Of a stretch of DNA of 22,251 nt, positions 1 to 5,747 are shown piece after piece; the stretch's first letter is position 1, and every line of letters begins with the position of its first letter. The stretch comes from a virus, in the IMG/VR virus record IMGVR_UViG_3300020160_002033, positions 1-22,251 of that record. The stretch is one strand, 5' to 3'. The notes under the pieces are model-generated. The model ran no database searches. It was not told the origin of the DNA and was given only the letters and a program-made list of their open reading frames with translations. Position numbers and translations under genes: made by a program.

Positions 1-53
1 ACCTTGAGGGAAACATAAATTTCAATAGTCATTTTAGGCTTGGCTTGTGTCAT
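1..53 (-). CDS. Start of an unknown leftward gene (cut by window edge)
   Basis: On the minus strand an ATG at 53-51 opens a frame that stays open to the window edge, giving about 17 residues beginning MTQAKPKMTIEIYVSLK. The upstream leader reads CCTTCCCTCACT then ATG, almost the same as the leader of the next gene upstream (start at 287). That resemblance is the main reason to call this start. No Shine-Dalgarno sequence is visible. It sits 18 bases after the stop of the 72-287 gene, in the same direction, so it is probably the next gene of that operon. The visible part is too short to suggest a function. Confidence 0.4.
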   Translation of the reverse strand, partial: MTQAKPKMTIEIYVSLK

Positions 54-71
54 AGTGAGGGAAGGTTAGAA

Positions 72-287
72 TTAAGCAGAAAGAAGAGAGTAAGCAACGG
101 GTTTATCATTCGTTGATAAGCCTGCATAAAGAGCAGCGCAAGAGATAGCATCATTCAAAGCTTCATCATACGCGGGATGCTTGCGCCATGCCTTGGGGTA
201 AAAGGGCAGGCTTACGGCGCGCTTCATTGGAGCTTGTCCGCTGAATTGGATATAAAGAGTAAGAGCCTTGAATTGGATGCTTTTCAT
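72..287 (-). CDS. Small protein of unknown function (71 aa)
   Basis: The frame encodes 71 residues with no recognised family. It is mixed hydrophobic and basic in its first half (FYPKAWRKHP) and more alanine-rich in the second, with no signal peptide or membrane span. It lies in a leftward run of small genes, 45 bases after the stop of the 333-530 gene. The leader has no Shine-Dalgarno sequence but a pyrimidine-rich stretch (CCTCCCTTCCCTACT) directly before ATG, and a GC-rich hairpin further upstream. The rightward frames across this stretch give low-complexity, implausible proteins. Its position in a packed leftward cluster suggests an early accessory gene, but this is inference. Confidence 0.5.
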   Translation of the reverse strand: MKSIQFKALTLYIQFSGQAPMKRAVSLPFYPKAWRKHPAYDEALNDAISCAALYAGLSTNDKPVAYSLLSA

Positions 288-301
288 AGTAGGGAAGGGA
301 G

Positions 302-319
302 GGGAGGCTTGCGCCTCCC
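302..319 (-). other. GC-rich hairpin with GCAA tetraloop between two small genes
   Basis: Bases 302-308 (GGGAGGC) pair with 313-319 (GCCTCCC). On the leftward transcript the loop is GCAA, a GNRA-type tetraloop that stabilises RNA hairpins. It lies between the stop of the 333-530 gene and the ATG at 287. On the leftward transcript the hairpin is followed by CTCCCTTCCCTACT rather than a run of U, so it is not a standard intrinsic terminator. An RNA-processing, stability or translation-control element is possible. Confidence 0.5.
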
Positions 320-332
320 GTAGAGTAGCAGG

Positions 333-530
333 TTACTGGATTTGGTCAATGAAAAGATTTTTTGTTTCTTCCTTGTCGTCAACCTTCACAATGAAGGTCG
401 CGTATTCCTTGCCACTCTTCTTAGAGAGCTTGACGCCTTCAAAGCGGACAACGTTGTATTCACGCAGTCCATCTTCTTTTTCATAGCGAACAGTGGTGAG
501 AGTAGCGAGGTGGGAGGCGATTGGATTCAT
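333..530 (-). CDS. Small charged protein of unknown function (65 aa)
   Basis: I place the start at ATG 530-528, giving a 65-residue protein beginning MNPIASHLATL and ending LFIDQIQ. The frame stays open further upstream to about 722, but that extension has poor protein character and crosses the direct repeats and a promoter candidate. The protein alternates charged and beta-prone segments (RYEKEDG, YNVVRFEGVKL, YATFIVKVDDKEE), consistent with a small beta-rich fold. No family is recognised. It is the first gene of the leftward run, behind a sigma70-like promoter candidate at 564-591. The leader (CATCCTCTCTT then ATG) is pyrimidine-rich and lacks a Shine-Dalgarno sequence, like the two genes after it. 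Confidence 0.55.
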   Translation of the reverse strand: MNPIASHLATLTTVRYEKEDGLREYNVVRFEGVKLSKKSGKEYATFIVKVDDKEETKNLFIDQIQ

Positions 531-563
531 AAGAGAGGATGTGTTAGATTCGACTGACAAATG

Positions 564-591
564 ATAATACCACACCTCCCCAGACCTGCAA
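564..591 (-). promoter_or_regulatory. Candidate leftward promoter
   Basis: On the minus strand TTGCAG (591-586) and TATTAT (569-564) are separated by 16 bases, close to the sigma70 consensus boxes and spacing. Transcription would start near 557 and give a leader of about 27 bases before the ATG at 530. Seen by eye only. Confidence 0.4.
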
Positions 592-639
592 ACGAAAGTT
601 TCATTTTTTGCGATTATTTTTTTCGATGGGATAGCGCCC

Positions 640-716
640 CCCATTAAGCTTTTGAAAAACAAATGGTTAGACTGGCACCCATTAAGCTTTTCTATTGACG
701 CGCATCTGGTTAGACT
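640..716. repeat. Composite direct repeat, two copies
   Basis: CCCATTAAGCTTTT occurs at 640-653 and again at 678-691. TGGTTAGACT occurs at 664-673 and again at 707-716. The two words come in the same order in both copies, with 10 and 15 bases between them, so this is a duplicated composite unit of about 34-39 bases. It lies in the divergent intergenic region between the leftward small genes and the rightward HNH gene. AAGCTT in the first word is itself palindromic. A protein-binding site or the scar of a duplication are both possible. Confidence 0.65.
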
Positions 717-773
717 ACCCACCCCATTTCCAGGAAACTCTGTTGCCCAGGCGTTTGGGAAACCCGCCAGGGG

Positions 774-905
774 TACTATTTTTCAATCTCTCAACCAAAA
801 ATCAAAATACCCTCTCCACCCCCACCCCCATTTCTCCAAAGACTCAGCAAAAAACCTCAACCAAAAAAACCTTAACTTCAAAAAAATCCAAGCCCCTCTT
901 TCGTA
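774..905 (+). other. G-depleted, C/A-rich leader tract upstream of the HNH gene
   Basis: Bases 774-840 contain no G on the plus strand, and 774-900 contain only three. C runs include CCACCCCCACCCCC near 817-830. Strand asymmetry this strong is unusual in this window. C-rich, G-poor RNA is the signature of Rho utilisation sites, so premature termination upstream of the endonuclease is one possibility. Otherwise I see no gene in 531-915 beyond the promoter candidate and repeats listed separately. Confidence 0.45.
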
Positions 906-915
906 TATAGGAAAC

Positions 916-1674
916 ATGAAAACAAAAAAACCAACCTCCAAAAAATGCTCAATCTGCGGAATTAAAAAACCATTAAGCCGATTTAATAAAAACCCTAGAA
1001 CAGAAGACAAGGTTGTTAATAAATGTAGGCTTTGTGTTGGCACTCCTGCACAGCCTAAACCACCTAAGTCTCCCAAGCCTCTCAAAAAAATCAAATCTCT
1101 AACCTCAAAAAAATGCTCATGCTGCAAAGAGGAGAAGCCCTTATCTAGTTTCTACCCCAAAAAAAAATCAAAACCAGAAGATCTAAATTGCTACTGCAAA
1201 TTCTGCCTCTACTCAAAAAGAACAAATTACACTGAATATTCTAGCGGCAAAAATGAAGACCCTGCAAGCCATCCTAAACGCAGCGGGTTTATTCGACAGC
1301 AAATAGCAATACAAACACTAGCAGCGTCGAAAATGCGCAACCCAAAAATGAATCATTATAGCGTGAGAATTGGCTGCACCGCAGAAGCTTTTAGAGATTA
1401 TATAGAATCAAAGTTTCAAGAAGGCATGTCTTGGAGCAATTATGGCGGCAAAAATGGTTGGGTATTGGATCACATTAAACCACTGTGTCGTTTCGACTTG
1501 TCAACTGATGAAGAAATCAATAAGGCTAGTCACTACTCCAATGTGCAGCCCTTGTGGCCCTATCAGAACAGCGCAAAAAGAGACTACTATACGCCAGGAC
1601 ATCCTATGGGTTGGTCAGGCTTTGACGTTTTATTAGAGCGCCAGGCATATTTAACGCCTATTAGTGTAACTTAA
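916..1674 (+). CDS. HNH endonuclease with two zinc-ribbon-like units (free-standing homing endonuclease candidate)
   Basis: The chosen start is ATG 916, preceded by AGGAAA; the frame is open upstream, but that part is low-complexity and crosses repeats. The 252-residue protein has two N-terminal Cys4 units of similar sequence: C11/C14 with C37/C40, and C67/C70 with C94/C97. Each begins SKKCS and has KPLS a few residues later. A Pro/Lys-rich linker separates them. The C-terminal part is an HNH nuclease: DH at 165-166 (GWVLDHIKPL), then H186 and N189 (ASHYSNVQPLW), N198 and K201. This matches the W-x-LDHI-x-PL ... NxQPL ... N-x-x-K pattern of phage HNH enzymes. Such genes commonly act as selfish homing elements that cut phage DNA. 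It lies directly before the tube-like gene. Its N-terminal coding region is rich in A and C and poor in G, unlike its neighbours, which may mark recent acquisition. Confidence 0.85.
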   Translation: MKTKKPTSKKCSICGIKKPLSRFNKNPRTEDKVVNKCRLCVGTPAQPKPPKSPKPLKKIKSLTSKKCSCCKEEKPLSSFYPKKKSKPEDLNCYCKFCLYSKRTNYTEYSSGKNEDPASHPKRSGFIRQQIAIQTLAASKMRNPKMNHYSVRIGCTAEAFRDYIESKFQEGMSWSNYGGKNGWVLDHIKPLCRFDLSTDEEINKASHYSNVQPLWPYQNSAKRDYYTPGHPMGWSGFDVLLERQAYLTPISVT

Positions 1675-1695
1675 TATTAAAGGTATAAAAAGTCA

Positions 1696-2610
1696 ATGTC
1701 CAAATTCATTCAATACACAAACGTTCCAGTATTTGCCAATTTTAGCAATATAGACACAGCACCAACTACTGGCGGCATTAGTGTGACAAGCGATTTGTTA
1801 GCGGCTAATAGTGTAAGCATAAATTTTGACACGCAATTAGAGCCGCGAAAATACTTGGGTAAAAATCCCATCAGCAATGACTATGCGCCCACTGGACCAT
1901 TACAAGCAAAGATTAGTCTTTCTTGGTTTCCTCTCATTGGTGAGAACGCTGCTTCTAGGCTCATCTCTCAAACAGGAGTATTAGCTTTAACAGGGGATTT
2001 TGTTAGCGGTCATCAGATTCGCGTTGGAAATTTCTTGTTTAAAGATTGTTACTTGAATTCTTATTCTATTCAAATTACCCCTTACCAACCTGTTTCCTTT
2101 ACTGCTGATTTTAACAGCTTTAATGTTAACGATATTGAGGGCACAACGTTCACTGGAATGGCTGGTGCGCCATCTCTACTCTCAGCGGCTGGAACAGGCG
2201 CTTATTTCGACGCTATGCACGCCCTAGCGGTAGGCATAGACGGAAGCTTACAACCTTTGCCGCAATCAAAGAAAAGCGTGCAAATTAGCACTAGCTGTTC
2301 TCGCTCAGCAGTCTATACTATTGGCAACAAGATTCCCGAAAGAGTTATTTTAAACAGTGTAGAAAGAACAGTAACAGTAGAGGGCGAGAACGTAGGAAAC
2401 ATTATTGATTTTAATGGTTCTGGAGACGGCACAAGTGTTAATTTTAAATTTTCACCTTTTAGGTATGTAGTTACTGGAAATAATTTTAATCCTACTGCTG
2501 ATTATAAGCTGCAAATATCGGTGAGTGGAAAGATTTCCGCACAGTCTCTCTCTGTTCAGCCAGGAAATACTTTAAATGGAAGCGTAACTATTAGGGAAAA
2601 TATTTTCTAA
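1696..2610 (+). CDS. Tube-like tail protein with two related halves (304 aa)
   Basis: Beta-rich, Ser/Thr/Asn-rich structural protein without signal or membrane segments. Two stretches resemble each other: residues about 39-82 (NSVSINFDTQLEPRKYLGKN onward) and about 193-234 (KSVQISTSCSRSAVYTIGNK onward). Each is followed, later in its half, by a similar strand pair (LNSYSIQITPYQPVS near 120-134; GKISAQSLSVQPGNT near 278-292). This suggests a duplicated tail-tube-type fold. The leftward gene at 16555-17709 shows the same arrangement, including a related segment (FITNYSVDASVGNFPS). Tail tube proteins stack as rings forming the tail lumen; assignment here rests on this pattern and phage context, not a search. 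AAAGG lies upstream of the ATG. The gene sits between the HNH gene and PhoH, apart from the other tail genes. Confidence 0.5.
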   Translation: MSKFIQYTNVPVFANFSNIDTAPTTGGISVTSDLLAANSVSINFDTQLEPRKYLGKNPISNDYAPTGPLQAKISLSWFPLIGENAASRLISQTGVLALTGDFVSGHQIRVGNFLFKDCYLNSYSIQITPYQPVSFTADFNSFNVNDIEGTTFTGMAGAPSLLSAAGTGAYFDAMHALAVGIDGSLQPLPQSKKSVQISTSCSRSAVYTIGNKIPERVILNSVERTVTVEGENVGNIIDFNGSGDGTSVNFKFSPFRYVVTGNNFNPTADYKLQISVSGKISAQSLSVQPGNTLNGSVTIRENIF

Positions 2611-2628
2611 ATGTGTAATCATTAATGA

Positions 2629-4413
2629 ATGGCTAAACCTAAAAAATCAGTGGACAATTCTGTTGAGATTGGTTCAATGGAACGTAAGATAGACTTCAAA
2701 CAGCGCAAGTTTAAATTCTCTTCTAAACAAAAAGAATTATTGGAAATTTGCCTCAACCCTGACACAAAAGCGATCTTTATCGCTGGGCCAGCGGGAAGTT
2801 CTAAAGCTCAACCTTTATCAGAACCTATTTTAACACCTAATGGGTGGGTAAATATGGGAGATATTAAAAAGGGCGATTTAGTAATGACTCCCCATGGAAC
2901 TCCTACAGAAGTGGAGGGAGTTTTCCCACAAGGAAACAAAGAAGTATTTAAAATAGAATTTAATGATGGATCATTCACTCATTGTTGTGATGACCATTTA
3001 TGGTTGACTCAAACTAACGCGGAAAGATACAATCGAAAAAAAGTAAAGGGCAGTAGAATCAAAAATGAGAAGATCGGTCAAGTTAGATCTTTAAAGGAGA
3101 TTAGAGAATCTTTATATGTTTCTGGAAGCACTCGACTGAATCATTATATCCCTATTACTAAACCAGTTCAATTTGAACCTAAACAGCATTTGATTCATCC
3201 ATACCTTTTAGGAGCTTTAATTGGAGATGGAGGTTTAACAGTTGGCACAAGATTCACAACAGCAGATCAAGAAATTGTAGAATCATTCGAAAAATTACTG
3301 CCCAATAATCATTCTATTCACCCATATAAAGATCAATACGCCTTTTCGATTGTAGGCAAAAATCAAAAAAATCTTTGCTGGGATGAAATAAAAAAGATGG
3401 GTTTAAATACCAAAAGTTATCTTAAATTTATTCCTGAAAATTATTTAATAGATTCTGTCGAAAATAGAGTATCTTTATTACAAGGATTAATGGATACTGA
3501 TGGCCATACAGATTCTCAAAAAGGTAGAGCTATTTATACCACAACTAGCCAAAGATTAGCTTTTGATGTTAAAGAATTAATAGAATCTTTGGGTGGAGTA
3601 GCAAGAATAACTTCATTTAGTCCTAAGTTTACTTATTTAGGCGAAAAGAAAATTGGAAAAATAGCTTACAAAGTAAATGTATCGTTACCCGCTCATATCA
3701 TTCCATTCTCTCTAAAAAGAAAAGTTGAAAAATATAAACCTTTAACTAAATATCTGCCAGCAAGAGCCGTCCGTTCTATCGAGCTTATTGGAGAGGAAGA
3801 GTGTCAATGTATTATGGTTAAAGATGATTCTCATTTGTATTTAACCAAAGATTATATTGTTACTCACAATACATACATGGCAATCTATGCAGCGCTCAAT
3901 TTACTTGCTTCTAAAAGAGAGTTAGAAATGACTTATATTCGCAGCATTGCTGAAAGCGCCGACAAAGGCATCGGCAGCTTGCCAGGAGATGTAAACGAAA
4001 AGTTTCTCCCTTTCTCTATTCCCCTGGACGATAAGCTGGAGGAGATTATTACTACTCCTACAGCAATTAATATGAAAAAAGATGGAGTCATTGGAGTCAT
4101 GCCAATCAACTTTGTTCGCGGCTCTAGCTGGACTAACAGAGTGGTTGTTGCTGACGAATCTCAGAACTTTTCTCATAAGGAATTAGTTACTCTTATTACT
4201 CGCATCGGTGAGAACGCAAAACTATTTATTTGCGGCGATTTAATGCAGAGCGATATTCGCATGAGCGGCTTTGAAGAAATGATTGAACTCTTTGACGATG
4301 AGGATAGTAAGTCTAAAGGTATTCATGTTTTTAAATTCGGAAACGAAGATATTTATCGTAGCGAAATTTTAAGATTTATCGTGGCTAAATTGGAGACTTT
4401 GCGCAAGCGTTAG
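2629..4413 (+). CDS. phoH: PhoH-like P-loop ATPase interrupted by an intein
   Basis: A 594-residue precursor. Residues 1-59 and 415-594 are host protein, and 60-414 is an intein. Removing it gives a 239-residue PhoH-like ATPase, a usual size for phage PhoH. The spliced P-loop is GPAGSSKT, with the intein between K59 and T415, so the uninterrupted ATPase cannot form without splicing. Walker B is VVADESQN (506-513), preceded by the conserved RGSSW (497-501); FICGDLMQ follows. PhoH proteins are cytoplasmic ATPases with a helicase-like core, widespread in phages, whose exact role is unsettled. The start ATG 2629 has no good Shine-Dalgarno sequence but a TGTGTAAT element 10-17 bases upstream. The small membrane-protein gene follows 13 bases after the stop. 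Confidence 0.92.
   Translation: MAKPKKSVDNSVEIGSMERKIDFKQRKFKFSSKQKELLEICLNPDTKAIFIAGPAGSSKAQPLSEPILTPNGWVNMGDIKKGDLVMTPHGTPTEVEGVFPQGNKEVFKIEFNDGSFTHCCDDHLWLTQTNAERYNRKKVKGSRIKNEKIGQVRSLKEIRESLYVSGSTRLNHYIPITKPVQFEPKQHLIHPYLLGALIGDGGLTVGTRFTTADQEIVESFEKLLPNNHSIHPYKDQYAFSIVGKNQKNLCWDEIKKMGLNTKSYLKFIPENYLIDSVENRVSLLQGLMDTDGHTDSQKGRAIYTTTSQRLAFDVKELIESLGGVARITSFSPKFTYLGEKKIGKIAYKVNVSLPAHIIPFSLKRKVEKYKPLTKYLPARAVRSIELIGEEECQCIMVKDDSHLYLTKDYIVTHNTYMAIYAALNLLASKRELEMTYIRSIAESADKGIGSLPGDVNEKFLPFSIPLDDKLEEIITTPTAINMKKDGVIGVMPINFVRGSSWTNRVVVADESQNFSHKELVTLITRIGENAKLFICGDLMQSDIRMSGFEEMIELFDDEDSKSKGIHVFKFGNEDIYRSEILRFIVAKLETLRKR
2806..3870 (+). mobile_element. Class 3-type intein with LAGLIDADG endonuclease in phoH
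   Basis: The element is 355 codons, in frame, inserted between Lys59 and Thr415 of the PhoH precursor. Intein residue 1 is Ala, not Cys/Ser, and the +1 extein residue is Thr. The C-terminus is VTHN, with penultimate His354 and terminal Asn355. The class 3 signature (Trp in block B, Cys in block F, Thr in block G) is present as W66 (DDHLWLT), C335 (QCIMV) and T353. Two LAGLIDADG motifs, LLGALIGDG (134-142) and LLQGLMDTDG (224-233), keep their acidic residues D141 and D232, so the homing endonuclease looks intact. Known class 3 inteins splice by attack of the block F Cys on the N-terminal junction. Assignment is from motifs; splicing was not tested. Confidence 0.9.
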
Positions 4414-4426
4414 TGTAATTAATTAC

Positions 4427-4693
4427 ATGCCTCCAAAAATCACATTCGACTGGTTTAACGCTGTTAAAACTGGATCTCTCGCTGTCGCTGCAATTGCCGT
4501 TTTGTGGTTAAATACTAATTATGCTTCTGTTCCCGATTTAAAAAATTTAGAATTAAAAATAGACCAATCAGAGGAAAAAATTTTAATCTTAGATGAAAAA
4601 ATGAAATCCATTGTTGAATTAATCAATACCAAACTTGATTATATTAAGCGAGACACGGACGAAATTAAAAAAAGGATAGAACAAATTAAATAA
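4427..4693 (+). CDS. Small single-span membrane protein with coiled coil (88 aa)
   Basis: No family recognised. Residues about 15-30 (GSLAVAAIAVLWLNTN) form one hydrophobic segment suitable for a membrane span. The rest, from about residue 35, is a charged heptad-like coiled coil rich in Leu/Ile, Lys and Glu. This resembles many small phage inner-membrane proteins, and a role in lysis (holin or spanin-like) is conceivable. Against it, there is only one span, no partner gene and no lysis enzyme nearby. It starts 13 bases after phoH and ends 3 bases before the zinc-ribbon gene, so all three are probably co-transcribed. A TGTAAT element overlaps the phoH stop just upstream. No Shine-Dalgarno sequence is seen. 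Confidence 0.7.
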   Translation: MPPKITFDWFNAVKTGSLAVAAIAVLWLNTNYASVPDLKNLELKIDQSEEKILILDEKMKSIVELINTKLDYIKRDTDEIKKRIEQIK

Positions 4694-4696
4694 CTT

Positions 4697-5077
4697 ATGG
4701 CATCATGTTTTTGTACTAATTGTGGAAGTAAATTGGAATACAGCTTTGCTGCTCCAAATTTTTGTAATAAATGTGGTACAAAGTTAAACGCTTCTGCCGC
4801 TTCGCCAATTAATGCTTCCACTCCTAAAGTTCAAAAGAACACTGCAAGAGAAGACGATGACTTTAATGACGAAGACGAATTAGAGGGAAGCAATGATGAA
4901 TTCTCAAATGCAAGAGAAGTGCCAATCATTAGAAGTTTTGCTTATGAAGTTGAACACGAACTAGGAAATCGTACATACAAATTAGGGGATTTATTTGGTA
5001 GCCCCCAGCCTCCTGATAGAAAAAGTCGCTCCGTCTCTCTAGATGACTTTAAAAATAGAGATGGACGCCGTAAATAA
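4697..5077 (+). CDS. Zinc-ribbon protein with acidic tail (126 aa)
   Basis: The N-terminus carries a zinc-ribbon pattern: CTNCGSKL near residues 6-13, then CNKCGTKL near 23-30, two CxxCGxKL knuckles that would bind one zinc ion. The middle is an acidic, disordered-looking stretch (EDDDFNDEDELE). The C-terminus is basic, ending NRDGRRK. Zinc ribbons of this type mediate protein or nucleic-acid contacts and do not by themselves give a function. The gene starts 3 bases after the membrane protein, and its end overlaps the start of the sigma-factor gene. That overlap suggests translational coupling and perhaps a joint role in transcription, which is inference. Confidence 0.75.
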   Translation: MASCFCTNCGSKLEYSFAAPNFCNKCGTKLNASAASPINASTPKVQKNTAREDDDFNDEDELEGSNDEFSNAREVPIIRSFAYEVEHELGNRTYKLGDLFGSPQPPDRKSRSVSLDDFKNRDGRRK

Positions 5078-5747
5078 AATTTCTTTCGAGGAAAAACTGC
5101 CAATCATATCCACTGAAATTCGGAAACGAAAAAACAAGTGGCAACTCAGCATTCTCAAATGGTTATCGTTTGAGGATGTCGAACAAATCATCACTATTCA
5201 CATCTATAAGAAGTGGGACATGTGGGATCAGAGCAAACCCCTTGAACCTTGGGTTTCTAGAATCATCTCTAATCAGATGAGAAATATTATTCGTAATAAT
5301 TACACGAATTACGTTAAACCCTGCGCTAATTGCGTGCATAATTTAGGAGAAAACCATTGCGCTATTAATCGCAGCGGTTTACAAACAAAAGAGTGTTCCT
5401 TGTATGGCACTTGGGAAAAAAGCAAGCAGCACGGCTACAATATAAAGCTTCCTTTGGAACTAGAAAATCACGCTCGCGAAGTTGAGTCTATCTCTAGTCA
5501 TAATTTGGATTTTGATGAAGCTATTTTGAGCCTTAACGTGGAAATGAAAAAGATTTTATCAGCCAATTATTATACTGCTTATTGTATGCTTTATTTCGAG
5601 AAGAAGAGCGACGAGGAAGTAGCTATTTTCTTAGGCTATCGCAGCAGCGAAAAAAATCGCAAAGTTGGATACAAACAGATTAAAAATCTAAAAAAATTAT
5701 TCAAAGACAAGGCTGTAGAAATATTAAAAAATAAGGATATTATATGA
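5061..5747 (+). CDS. Phage RNA polymerase sigma factor candidate with Cys cluster
   Basis: A 228-residue protein from ATG 5061; an in-frame ATG at 5043 would add six residues, and neither start has a clear ribosome site. Residues about 27-82 resemble sigma70 region 2: FEDVEQIITIHIYKKW, then WVSRIISNQMRNIIRNNY, the helix that contacts the -10 element and core polymerase. A cluster C88-x2-C91-x8-C100-x11-C112 follows, a likely zinc site between the sigma regions. Residues about 171-215 (DEEVAIFLGYRSSEKNR and the following helix) resemble a region 4 helix-turn-helix. Phage sigma factors such as T4 gp55 redirect host polymerase to late promoters. That role is plausible here given the recurring TGTAA element upstream of structural genes. 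The gene ends in ATGA overlap with the next. Confidence 0.65.
   Translation: MDAVNKISFEEKLPIISTEIRKRKNKWQLSILKWLSFEDVEQIITIHIYKKWDMWDQSKPLEPWVSRIISNQMRNIIRNNYTNYVKPCANCVHNLGENHCAINRSGLQTKECSLYGTWEKSKQHGYNIKLPLELENHAREVESISSHNLDFDEAILSLNVEMKKILSANYYTAYCMLYFEKKSDEEVAIFLGYRSSEKNRKVGYKQIKNLKKLFKDKAVEILKNKDII

Noticed and set aside
531-722. Longer upstream start for the 333-530 gene on the minus strand
   Set aside because: The extension has poor protein character and overlaps a promoter candidate and the repeats.
749-768. Imperfect hairpin around GGCGTTTGGGAAACCCGCC
   Set aside because: Only short stems of three or four pairs with mismatches, and no T run; not convincing as a terminator.
815-832. 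G-quadruplex on the minus strand (two G5 runs)
   Set aside because: Only three runs of three or more G are near each other, so a standard four-run quadruplex is not clearly present.
652-915. Longer upstream start for the HNH gene
   Set aside because: The 88-residue extension is low-complexity, crosses the direct repeat and the G-poor tract, and lacks a ribosome site, whereas ATG 916 has AGGAAA.
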